A stretch of DNA of 35,910 bases from an uncultured SAR116 cluster alpha proteobacterium (GTDB taxonomy: Bacteria; Pseudomonadota; Alphaproteobacteria; Puniceispirillales; Puniceispirillaceae): the NCBI GenBank assembly GCA_902516825.1, contig CABXZZ010000009.1, positions 1 to 35,910 of the forward strand. The letters run 5' to 3'. Shown in pieces: positions 10,816 to 19,662 of this stretch. The stretch's first letter is position 1; every line of letters starts with the position of its first letter. The notes beneath the pieces were generated by a model. It was not told where the DNA came from. It was given only the letters and a program-made list of their open reading frames with translations, and did not search any database. Both the position numbers and the translations under genes were made by a program.

Positions 10816-11090
10816 TTCAAGCCTCAGATTGGAATGGACGTGACTATTCTACATGCGGTGCTTTCTCTCACAACAAATAAAAATTATCTAGGTTTAAATT
10901 TAGAAATAAAATTTTGCTTACCAAATAAACAAACGCTCAATCTTTCCAAAATTGGGGAGAAATAATAATTACGTTACAATTTAAACGTATTTTGAAAAAT
11001 ATTTAATGTTGACTAAAATTTACTTTGACATATGGATGTATTATTGTGTTATTCGCGGAGATGGCAGAAAAAAAACATCAAGGATTAGAC

Positions 11091-11537
11091 ATGAATGAGA
11101 TTGAACTGGGAGTTAAGAGACGTTGTATTAGCTGTGGCACAAAATTTTATGATTTTTTGAAATTCCCCATAACCTGCCCTAATTGCGGAGCAGAATTTGA
11201 TCCGGAACAGCTTCTCAAAAGTAGGAAAGGTAGAGTAACTGCCAAATCAACTATTGTTGAAGCTGCAAAAAAAGACACCGCCGAGAATGAGTTTCAAACA
11301 GAGCCACTACTTGCTGAAGCCGAAATTGAAACAGATATTGACGATGTAGAAGACGATGGATTGCCTGCAGACGACGAAAGCTATATTGCAGTAAGTTCAG
11401 ATGAAGATGAGACAAATGCACCAGCTACATTCGAGGATGATGAAGAGTTTATTGATGAATTAGCTGAAGACGTTGAAGAAGTTGATATGGATGCAGACGA
11501 AGCCTCGGGAACTCTTTCCGAGAAAGACGAAGAATAG
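11091..11537 (+). CDS. TIGR02300/FYDLN-acid family protein (zinc-ribbon-like N-terminus, acidic tail)
   Basis: GVKRRCISCGTKFYDFLKFPITCPNCGAEFDPE followed by a strongly Asp/Glu-rich tail. ATG at 11091 is the likely start. Confidence 0.88.
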   Translation: MNEIELGVKRRCISCGTKFYDFLKFPITCPNCGAEFDPEQLLKSRKGRVTAKSTIVEAAKKDTAENEFQTEPLLAEAEIETDIDDVEDDGLPADDESYIAVSSDEDETNAPATFEDDEEFIDELAEDVEEVDMDADEASGTLSEKDEE

Positions 11538-11547
11538 AAAGTTCTGA

Positions 11548-11576
11548 TTGACATTAGCTAATAGTTTACCTAGTAC
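11548..11576 (+). promoter_or_regulatory. Sigma70-like promoter for tRNA-Ala
   Basis: TTGACA (11548-11553), 17-nt spacer, TAGTAC (11571-11576), 24 nt before the tRNA 5' end. Confidence 0.6.
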
Positions 11577-11600
11577 CGATAATTATTAAAAATCTAATTC

Positions 11601-11676
<76 letters not shown>

Positions 11677-11910
11677 ACAATCGTTACTTTTCTTGGATGC
11701 CAGATAGCTTGATCCGCAACATAATAAGGGTTAGATCTCACGAATAATATCATAATTTAAAAATGGCACTTAACAATCCTAATGGCAACGATTATGTATT
11801 CAATATCTCCAAGTGTTTTTTTTAAATGATTATTTTTAAATTAAATCTATTTTATAGATGCTAGTCACTTATTGATATAGCTAGTGAACAGGATTGAAAG
11901 GAACTTTAAG

Positions 11911-12282
11911 ATGAAGACCTCAAGCTCTGAACTTCAAGCAGCTCACAAGATTATACCAAAAATCGACGTTGAGGTAGGTATTGAAAAACACAAAACTGGG
12001 AAGTCTGTATTCATCGATGTCCGTGATGGATTGGAAATAAACCAAACTGGTACAATAAAAGGCGCACTTCGCATTCCGAGGGGTTTTATAGAATTTGCAG
12101 CAGACCCTGAAACAGCATTTTATAACCAGGAGCTTCAGAAGGATGCTGATATCGTGCTTGTTTGCGGTGCCGGCGGAATGGCGGCTTTAACGGGTAAGAC
12201 ATTGGTTGAAATGGGGTTTCGGTCAGTTTCAAATGTCGGCGGATTTTCTAGCTGGAAAGAGGCTGGAGGCCCCATCGAATAA
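11911..12282 (+). CDS. Rhodanese-like domain protein
   Basis: SVFIDVRDGLEINQTGTIKGALRIPRG, DADIVLVCGAGGMAALTGKTLVEMGFRSVSNVGGFSSWKEAGGP, with catalytic-loop Cys in VCGAGGMAA. Confidence 0.88.
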   Translation: MKTSSSELQAAHKIIPKIDVEVGIEKHKTGKSVFIDVRDGLEINQTGTIKGALRIPRGFIEFAADPETAFYNQELQKDADIVLVCGAGGMAALTGKTLVEMGFRSVSNVGGFSSWKEAGGPIE

Positions 12283-12982
12283 AGCAGAATTGCGCGCAGT
12301 CGCGTAATCATTGGGCTTGTTATAACCGGAACATTTTCGTTTTTGGTGATTCTAATAGCTGGTGATATCTTGACGATGGAACCGGCCTTCCGCATTGGTG
12401 TAGATGGCCTGAGATGATGAAGCGGCGCCTAATTCAGGATAGGAAATATTATGTCGGACAGGGCTCTTGTACTCGAAGGACCGGGCCAGATGATGACTAC
12501 GTGAACGGATATCTTTTAAATAGGCGTTCAACTTTGCTATCTTGCATTCTTGCTTATTCACCTATTGACCATATGTTATAGATGCTTGTGCAATTAGCTT
12601 TAAATACCCCATTAACCTATCTGCAGCGAGAATTTGCGACCAGCTTCTTAGAAGCAGCTTCTGTAATCTTAACCATCAGAGCTGGCGCTTGGCACGATAG
12701 TGTCATCTCGTTGGTCATCAGTGTTTACCCGCCAATATTAGGAATGCGAGCAGATAACCGTGATTGGATTGGGTTTTATGATTAGATTGGCGGCGCTGAC
12801 GAGTCTCGCGCGCTTTGCGGGCTTCTTAAAGAGGCTTCAGCCATAAGCAAATTTCATTATTTTGGTACAAGTTCGATTTTAATCCCCTCTAATAAGGAAT
12901 CTATTCACTTGTAAGCAGAAAATCACCATAGATCTGGTGAAGAGATTGCCAAGTATATTTTGCGTTTAAAAAATTGATAGAA

Positions 12983-13771
12983 CTAAAAAGTAAAGCGTTT
13001 ACCCAAATACACTTCACGTACCCCTTGATGTTCAACAACTTGTTCTGGGCTGCCTTCCATTAATATAGCACCATCATGCAAGATATACGCCCTATCTACG
13101 ATATCTAATGTTTCCCTGACATTATGGTCAGTAATCAACACACCTAATCCACTCTCCTTCAAATGCGTTATGAGGTCTCTTACCTCTCCAATAGCAATAG
13201 GGTCAATGCCGGCTAATGGTTCGTCAAGAAGTAGAAATGTTGGTCTAGCGGCTAGCGCACGAGCTATTTCGAGTCTGCGTCTCTCGCCGCCAGAAAGATT
13301 GATAGCAGCTGTATTGCGTAAATGAGCAATGCTGAATTCAGCCATCAACTCCTCTAGCATACCATCACGAACATCTTTATCATTTTCAACAATTTCTAAA
13401 ACGGATCGAATATTTTGAGCAACGCTAAGGCCTCTAAAAACGCTTGATTCTTGTGGAAGGTATCCGAGCCCTAATCTTGCTCGATAAAACATAGGAGATT
13501 TGGTGACTTCAAGACCGTCCAGAAATACGCGGCCTTCGTCTGCTGCTAGTAACCCACATAGCATGTAAAAAGTAGTTGTTTTTCCAGCCCCGTTAGGGCC
13601 AAGAAGCCCAATCGCCTCACCTCGCTGAACACCAAAACTAACATTGCGGACAACGCGCCGTTTGTTGATATATTTCCCAAGACCATCAGCAACTAATCCA
13701 ACATTGCTATCAATCAATCTCAGGTGACTAGACCAACTATGTGCGTTTTCGTATGTTTCTTTATTTGTCAT
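12983..13771 (-). CDS. lptB: LPS export ABC transporter ATP-binding protein
   Basis: Walker A GLLGPNGAGKTTTFYM, signature INLSGGERRRLEIARALA, Walker B FLLLDEPLAGIDP; next to lptA and lptC. Confidence 0.95.
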   Translation of the reverse strand: MTNKETYENAHSWSSHLRLIDSNVGLVADGLGKYINKRRVVRNVSFGVQRGEAIGLLGPNGAGKTTTFYMLCGLLAADEGRVFLDGLEVTKSPMFYRARLGLGYLPQESSVFRGLSVAQNIRSVLEIVENDKDVRDGMLEELMAEFSIAHLRNTAAINLSGGERRRLEIARALAARPTFLLLDEPLAGIDPIAIGEVRDLITHLKESGLGVLITDHNVRETLDIVDRAYILHDGAILMEGSPEQVVEHQGVREVYLGKRFTF

Positions 13772-13841
13772 AAATTACGGCGCTTGTATAAGAATTTAAA
13801 CGAATAACCATTATCATAGGAAAAAACCTTGGAATATGCAA

Positions 13842-14630
13842 TCAATTTGATGCACCCAAAATCAATTTTCCAGTCACACGCTTGTTCTCATTCCCTGCTA
13901 GTATCTTACTATATCCTGTTTCCATGTTAATAATGGCTTTATCGCCGCGAAGCTGATTTTTGTCACCCAAAATCACAACCGAATCCGATAGTGTAACATT
14001 GCCACTTTCAACTTGGTAGAATGCGGAGCTTGAAAAAGCAACTCTGCCTGCTTCTTCGGTCAATTTTACATCCCCCTCAGCATTTATGGTATTTATGTCG
14101 CCATCGTCCGTCAGTTCAATTTTTAGCATCTGTGCCTCGATTTTTCTGGCTTCGGATATTGAAATCATAGCATCTTTTTGTAATAGTAATAAGCCGTTTA
14201 ATTCATCAAATTGAATTTGATGAGATGACTTGGCAATCAATTCTTCGGATTCGAAATAATTCTCATTTCCAGTAAGTGTAAAGGTCTGGGTGTTCATTTC
14301 ATAAATGAGCCTGTCTGAAAACCCAGAACCCGACACATCATTAAACTTCACCGAGCCTGTAGCTTCTATTCTAGTAATATTACGGTTTTCCTCGCTTTCA
14401 TAAAAAGCGATGATTTTGTCTGCATTAATGGTGCGCCTACCTTGGGTGGCAGTTGCATCTCCCATGGCGTTATATGATTTGTTCTCTTGGTTCCATTCAA
14501 GAAAACCAGATGCCTCAATTTCCAGGTTTTCTGCCAATAACGGCTTAAACAGAAATATAGATAACGCAAGTCCCAGAATATATATTTTATATTTCAATAT
14601 CTGTCTTGATGTTACATTCATTGCACGCAC
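13842..14630 (-). CDS. lptA: LPS transport periplasmic protein LptA/OstA-like
   Basis: Signal-like N-terminus; repeated OstA beta-repeat motifs (NADKIIAFYE, IEATGSVKF, INAEGDVKLTEEAG, LRGDKAIINMETGYSKI). Confidence 0.85.
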   Translation of the reverse strand: MRAMNVTSRQILKYKIYILGLALSIFLFKPLLAENLEIEASGFLEWNQENKSYNAMGDATATQGRRTINADKIIAFYESEENRNITRIEATGSVKFNDVSGSGFSDRLIYEMNTQTFTLTGNENYFESEELIAKSSHQIQFDELNGLLLLQKDAMISISEARKIEAQMLKIELTDDGDINTINAEGDVKLTEEAGRVAFSSSAFYQVESGNVTLSDSVVILGDKNQLRGDKAIINMETGYSKILAGNENKRVTGKLILGASN

Positions 14631-14659
14631 CCTTGTTCTTGCTTTCTCATATATTTTGG

Positions 14660-15346
14660 TTACTGGTTTGCCATTATAATAAGATTAGCATGACCGCCAA
14701 AATAGATAGTCCCGCTTTCTTGATTAATACTCATGTCTTCGCCGGTAATCTTCATATTTTCAGTTATAACAACGACCGGTTGATTACTGTGATAAATTTT
14801 GTTTACCAAATCTACAGATAATTCAGAGGTGTTGATATTTACCTTTGGCTGTGTTTGTTTTATCTCAACAGTTCCTTGAAATAGAGTTGTTTCCCTGGAC
14901 TGATCTAAAATAGCTTCGAATGAGTTTATTTTTATTATACTCCCATTTTTAGTCCAAATAGTACCATCCGGTTTGGAAAGATGAATAAGCCCTTGCTTTG
15001 GCATATTATCAATCGCCTGCTCGGCAGTTATTTCAAAATTTTCACCATCATTTGTTCTGCCTGAAAATCGAGCGCCAGTCATCTTAGTGTTACCTGCTTG
15101 AGATTGTGAAACCTGTTCAATGCTCACTTCAATATTTCCGGTCTGGTCTGCGAAATATAGCCACCAGATAACACCTATGCTAAAAAAAATAGAGGGAATT
15201 AACAAAAGATATGAGCGCTTAATTCCTTGCTTTTTAGACGTGCCTTCGATTTTTATTTTTGAGAGGATTGCTAAATTTTTTGCAAAGGCTCTGGTGTTTT
15301 CAGAAGTGCTGGTACTGCCATCAGAGCTAATGTTTTTTTTTATCAT
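14660..15346 (-). CDS. lptC: LPS export protein LptC
   Basis: Single N-terminal TM (SYLLLIPSIFFSIGVIWWLYF) then LptC-like beta-strands (GARFSGRTNDGENFEITAEQAIDNMPKQGLIHL); immediately upstream of lptA. Confidence 0.82.
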   Translation of the reverse strand: MIKKNISSDGSTSTSENTRAFAKNLAILSKIKIEGTSKKQGIKRSYLLLIPSIFFSIGVIWWLYFADQTGNIEVSIEQVSQSQAGNTKMTGARFSGRTNDGENFEITAEQAIDNMPKQGLIHLSKPDGTIWTKNGSIIKINSFEAILDQSRETTLFQGTVEIKQTQPKVNINTSELSVDLVNKIYHSNQPVVVITENMKITGEDMSINQESGTIYFGGHANLIIMANQ

Positions 15347-15433
15347 TTGTATTTTTTCTACCTAATTCTGGCACATTAAACTGATATTAAATATCGCTTT
15401 TATAGCTTGTTTCAAAAAGCGTCATCTACAACT

Positions 15434-16045
15434 CTAATGATGAAAAATATCTAAATCTTCAAATCCGTTTAGATCAAGAGCTATTCGATGCGTTAAAAAA
15501 TCGAAGCAATGATGGGCTAAATCTAACCTTCCCTCTTTAGTTAGTTGTTCATTTAATTTCGATTTTATCCTGTGCAAATACAAAACGTCACTTGCAGCAT
15601 ATTTTTTTTGAGCTTCGCTCAGTATCTCAGCTCCCCAGTCTGATGATTGTTGTTGTTTTGACAATTCAACAGATAGCAATTCTGAACATAAATCTTTCAA
15701 TCCGTGCCTCTCTGTATAGGTTCTAGATAGTTTTGATGCAATTTTTGTGCAATAAATAGGACCTGATACCATGCAGACATCTCGGGCTAAGACGGCTAAA
15801 TCAAATCTAGCGAAATGAAATAGCTTTTCAATTGTTTTGTCTTGCAGTAATGCTTCTAGGTTGGGTCTTTTTTGTCTTTCAGCACCGATTTGAACAAGAT
15901 GGGCATCTCCATTACCATCAGATAATTGAACTAGACAAAGCCTGTCTCTGGTTAATTTTAACCCTTTTGTTTCTGTATCAATCGCAACTGATTTTCCAAA
16001 GTGAATATAGCTGGGTAGGTCATGTTGATGAAGAAATACACTCAT
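15434..16045 (-). CDS. rnd: Ribonuclease D-like 3'-5' exonuclease (short form without HRDC)
   Basis: DEDD exonuclease motifs: VAIDTETKGLKL, FHFARFDLAVLARDV, YAASDVLYLHRI. Confidence 0.88.
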   Translation of the reverse strand: MSVFLHQHDLPSYIHFGKSVAIDTETKGLKLTRDRLCLVQLSDGNGDAHLVQIGAERQKRPNLEALLQDKTIEKLFHFARFDLAVLARDVCMVSGPIYCTKIASKLSRTYTERHGLKDLCSELLSVELSKQQQSSDWGAEILSEAQKKYAASDVLYLHRIKSKLNEQLTKEGRLDLAHHCFDFLTHRIALDLNGFEDLDIFHH

Positions 16046-17310
16046 TTTAATCTTTGGCCCTCCTTTATATCTAGTCCATATCTCAATGCGATCCGAGATA
16101 TATCAGGGCGATTTCGCTCATTTGGCTGTTTTGTTTTTGCGCCAATATAAATGAAGCCTGCTATTTTGTCAGTATCAGGATTTCCGCCAAGCGTAGTTAG
16201 CATTTTTTCATTGTAAGAATACCAATGCGTAACCCACTGCGCTCCATATCCGAGCGCAAGCGCGGCTGTAAGTAAATTCTGACAAACTGCTCCAGCAGAT
16301 AAATACATTTCCCATTTAGGTATCTTAGAGTGAATTACAGGTTTTGAAATTACGCATAAAACAGCACTAGCTTTTGTAAACCGTCTTTCTTCAAACTCTA
16401 GCATTACTTCAATTCTTTCTTGTATTTTTTCAGCCATCTCATTTCTACCCTGAGACATTAAGCTTTCGTAAGTTTTCTGAAGTGTCGCCGTCATTTTTTC
16501 TTGTTCAACAATTGTTTTTGTTGCAGCAACTTTTTCATTTATATAAAGCAACTTTGATTTTAATTTTTCGATTAATTCGACAGGAGCTTGTTGCAATATT
16601 TTGAGCAACTCGTCATTTGGCAATGACTTCGCGTCAACGCGTTCTATTTCTCCGTGACCAGGAATATTAATAATATTTTTAAAGTCTGGCAAATCTGTAA
16701 CCGTTGTAGAGCCAGCTGATTGGTCTGGCGCTCTGTTGAATGCTCTGTAAATTGTTTCTGTAAGGCCTCTTAAGAAAAAGAGCCCACCCAAAGTCACAAT
16801 GAAAGACGAGATACCGCTTTTTACGATTAACCAACCTTGAAACCAACCAAATGCCAGAGTAAAGCAAAGTGTAATTAAAAATGCACCTAGAGGAGAAACA
16901 TCCTCTATTCTTATCAGCGTTATTGTCTCTACATGAATACCTCCCTCAAAAGATATGTACGGAATAACAATAGCAAAACCCCAGCGTAATATGATAGCCA
17001 TCACACCAGCAGCAAAGCCCATCATAGAGCCAATGGAGAGATCAAATTCTCCTGAAATAATTAGTAATCCGGCTCCAATAGCTATGATACCTAGTTGAGC
17101 CACAACTCTGAAATTATTTCGGATGCCAAGAGCATTAAAGCCATCACCAGCAAAAGGATTGAAAGAAAACTCGCCTGCTGGAATTGAGAAATATCCAAGC
17201 ATTCCAAAAAGAAGCAACATGACCCCAATAGGTCCTATTTCTGGTCGCTTTATAAGTGAGGCAAACCAGCCAGTTTGTCCTAATCTATCTGATTCCGTCC
17301 GAGTATTCAT
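16042..17310 (-). CDS. Chimeric ORF: N-terminal part of a sugar (ribose/xylose-type) ABC permease joined to the C-terminal half of a nitroreductase
   Basis: Residues ~1-195 match BPD_transp_2-type sugar permeases (AQLGIIAIGAGLLIISGEFDLSIGSMMGFAAGVMA; GISSFIVTLGGLFFLRGLTE). Residues ~309-420 match the C-terminal half of nitroreductases (RRFTKASAVLCVISKP...IPKWEMYLSAGAVCQNLLTAALALGYGAQWVTHWYSYNEKM...IAGFIYIGAKTKQPNERNRPD). The joined region is hydrophilic and helical. The ORF overlaps the rnd start by 4 nt (ATGA). Confidence 0.8.
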   Translation of the reverse strand: MNTRTESDRLGQTGWFASLIKRPEIGPIGVMLLLFGMLGYFSIPAGEFSFNPFAGDGFNALGIRNNFRVVAQLGIIAIGAGLLIISGEFDLSIGSMMGFAAGVMAIILRWGFAIVIPYISFEGGIHVETITLIRIEDVSPLGAFLITLCFTLAFGWFQGWLIVKSGISSFIVTLGGLFFLRGLTETIYRAFNRAPDQSAGSTTVTDLPDFKNIINIPGHGEIERVDAKSLPNDELLKILQQAPVELIEKLKSKLLYINEKVAATKTIVEQEKMTATLQKTYESLMSQGRNEMAEKIQERIEVMLEFEERRFTKASAVLCVISKPVIHSKIPKWEMYLSAGAVCQNLLTAALALGYGAQWVTHWYSYNEKMLTTLGGNPDTDKIAGFIYIGAKTKQPNERNRPDISRIALRYGLDIKEGQRLK

Positions 17311-17362
17311 ATCATAGCCAATTCAATTGTATCAAAAACCAACAAAGCTTGTTTTCATTTAA

Positions 17363-17389
17363 AAATGGGAGGCACTTGGCCTCCCATTT
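17363..17389 (-). terminator. Strong intercistronic hairpin (attenuator or terminator) after the sugar-binding protein
   Basis: Perfect 11-bp stem AAATGGGAGGC/GCCTCCCATTT with a 5-nt loop, followed on the minus strand by a short T run; 16 nt past the 17406 stop. Confidence 0.7.
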
Positions 17390-17405
17390 ATTTTACAATC
17401 GAGTT

Positions 17406-18314
17406 TTATCTATCAATGCCCGCTAAAGCTGAAACAGCTGATGCGTTTGACTTATCAACAAATCCAGGCCCAGAAGGGATATTATCGCCAGGCAATAGGC
17501 CTGCTGAATTATTGTATAAGTGTAGAACAACGATTGGCATATAACCCTGTAATCTTTGCTGTTGATCAATAGTGAAAGCAACCTTACCAGCATTGATTAA
17601 GTCCATTAACTCTGGGCTTAAGTCAAAGCAGGAATGGTGCACGCTCATTCCAAGATCATCAAGTGCTTTAGCCGTACCGATGCAAGAAGTTGGCGAAACA
17701 GATAAAACGGCATTTACATCTGGGTTTGCTTGAAGCGCTGCAGTCGCTCGTGTCACGATTGTAGCAGCGTCGTGCGTTGTATCAACAGAGGACACAATGT
17801 TTACATTTTCGCCATAACCATTGCATCTGTCAGAGAGTGCGGTATTATATTGCTCTGGTGTCATACATAACGCTTTAGTTGCTCCTTCAGCGGCAGCTCT
17901 TTCACCTGCCTTTTGTCCAGCCAATGTTTCTGGCTGACCAATGTGCATTAATGCACCAACTTCTTTATAAGCCTCAAGGCCGGAGTTTATTGTGATAACT
18001 GGCACACCTGAATCAACAGCAGCGCGAATAGCATTACCAAGTGAGTCTGGGTCTGGTAAAGATACTACCATTCCGTCAGGCTGAGTAGCTGCAGCAGCCT
18101 GAATCGAACTCGCCATATCTGCCAAATCACCTGACGGATTGAAAATATATTCAAAATCCACACCCATTTGTGCTGCTGCATCTGCACCAGCTTTTTCAAC
18201 TACGGGCCAAAATGGATCTTTTCCTTCACCGTGTGTTACCATTACATAGCGTTCGGCATTTGCAGTTCCTGTCATAAGCATAATTGCCGACACTGCCAAA
18301 ACAAATTTCTTCAT
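17406..18314 (-). CDS. Sugar ABC transporter periplasmic substrate-binding protein (ribose/xylose-type, Peripla_BP_4)
   Basis: Signal peptide MKKFVLAVSAIMLMTGTANA; THGEGKDPFWPVVEKAGADAAAQMGV, DGMVVSLPDPDSLGNAIRAAVDSGVPVITINSG, TIDQQQRLQGYMPIVVL. Confidence 0.9.
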   Translation of the reverse strand: MKKFVLAVSAIMLMTGTANAERYVMVTHGEGKDPFWPVVEKAGADAAAQMGVDFEYIFNPSGDLADMASSIQAAAATQPDGMVVSLPDPDSLGNAIRAAVDSGVPVITINSGLEAYKEVGALMHIGQPETLAGQKAGERAAAEGATKALCMTPEQYNTALSDRCNGYGENVNIVSSVDTTHDAATIVTRATAALQANPDVNAVLSVSPTSCIGTAKALDDLGMSVHHSCFDLSPELMDLINAGKVAFTIDQQQRLQGYMPIVVLHLYNNSAGLLPGDNIPSGPGFVDKSNASAVSALAGIDR

Positions 18315-18653
18315 AATATTTCTCCCTTAAGAATTTATTTTATTCTCCTGATGAAAAATCAAAATAACAAAACAAAAAATATAGTTTTTTTGACTTTTAG
18401 TTTACAAGTTCCATTATTTTAAGCACTGCGCGATGTAAAGAAAATTCATAAAAGTGGGTAACTTTTTTTTTAAATTCGAAACTTTACCAATAAAAAGCCT
18501 AATTATTTTTGGATTTTTACCCAAAAAATAGAAAAATCAGTGAAAATTTTTTTGTAATTTTTATGATTCGATTTAATCTATTATCATCTTGTTATTTGAA
18601 CCCCTTTCACTTTTTTTAAATTAACCTGTGCTTTAAAATAGCCAGCCAGAAAG

Positions 18654-19649
18654 ATGCAAGCAATGAAACAAAGAATTCTTGGAAAAACTCATTATTCTGT
18701 TTCCGAAATTGGACTTGGATGTTGGCAGTTCGGAGGTGATTTTGGTCCAATTGAGGAGCCTAAAAAAACAGAAATATTAGCAACCGCACAATTACATAAC
18801 GTAAATTTTTTCGATACCGCAGATGTTTATGGAAATGGAAATTCAGAAACAATTATTGGCAATTTCTCTTCCGATAACCAAAAGTTCAAAAATAGGGTAG
18901 TCGCTACGAAAGTTGGGAGAAACTCAGATTTATACCCTAATAATTATCACTATGAGACTATAGAAAAATGCATAAGAGAAAGCGCTAATCGATTGCAGAT
19001 AAAATCAATTGATTTGGCTCAATTACATTGTGTGCCATCATCCATTCTTAAGAATGGAGTCATTTTTAAAATTATGGACGATCTAGTAAAACGTGGGCTT
19101 ATTAAAAGTTGGGGTGCCTCCGTAGAGACATTAGAGGAAGCACATATATGCCTAAAACAACCTGGGTGTAGTTCTTTGCAGATTATATTTAATTTGTTTC
19201 GCCAAGACCCTGTTTGGTCTCTATTTGAGGCAGCACAAGCTAACAATGTTGGCATAATTGTTAGATTGCCCCTTGTAAGTGGTATTCTAACTGGCAAATT
19301 CAACGCAACTCACCAATTTCACGAAACCGACCATCGGAATTTCAATAGAGATGGTTCTTTTTTCTCTGTTGGGGAAACTTTCTCTGGTATTGAACAAAAA
19401 AAGGCTATTGAATTAACGTCTCTTCTTAGAGGTTTTGTGCCAGAAGGATTGACTTTATCTGATTTTGCTTTGCGTTGGATTTTAGACCATGAAGCTGTTT
19501 CAACAGTTATTACAGGATGCTCTGACAAAACTCAAATCGCTCAAAATGTTAGAGCAAGCACGTTACCCTCACTACCTCTGATTACCCACACAAAATTACG
19601 GGAAATTTATCTCTCTGACATAAAACCTTATATTAGATGTCCAGTTTAA
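18654..19649 (+). CDS. Aldo/keto reductase
   Basis: SEIGLGCWQFGG, NFFDTADVYGNGNSETIIG, VVATKVGR, catalytic-region QLHCVP, SDFALRWILDHEAVSTVITGCSDKTQIAQN. Start may be 9 nt later. Confidence 0.9.
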   Translation: MQAMKQRILGKTHYSVSEIGLGCWQFGGDFGPIEEPKKTEILATAQLHNVNFFDTADVYGNGNSETIIGNFSSDNQKFKNRVVATKVGRNSDLYPNNYHYETIEKCIRESANRLQIKSIDLAQLHCVPSSILKNGVIFKIMDDLVKRGLIKSWGASVETLEEAHICLKQPGCSSLQIIFNLFRQDPVWSLFEAAQANNVGIIVRLPLVSGILTGKFNATHQFHETDHRNFNRDGSFFSVGETFSGIEQKKAIELTSLLRGFVPEGLTLSDFALRWILDHEAVSTVITGCSDKTQIAQNVRASTLPSLPLITHTKLREIYLSDIKPYIRCPV

Positions 19650-19662
19650 CATTAAAGTTGAA

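Noticed and set aside
11025-11090. N-terminal extension of the TIGR02300 ORF from a TTG
   Set aside because: The family normally starts close to the conserved K-R-x-C motif, and the ATG at 11091 gives that. The TTG at 11025 is part of a TTGACA-like sequence that may instead belong to a promoter.
12582-12785. 67-aa ORF MLVQLALNTPLTYLQREF... in the rhodanese-lptB gap
   Set aside because: No convincing RBS, no recognised family, and it lies in a stretch that looks decayed; treated under the decayed-region finding rather than as a gene.
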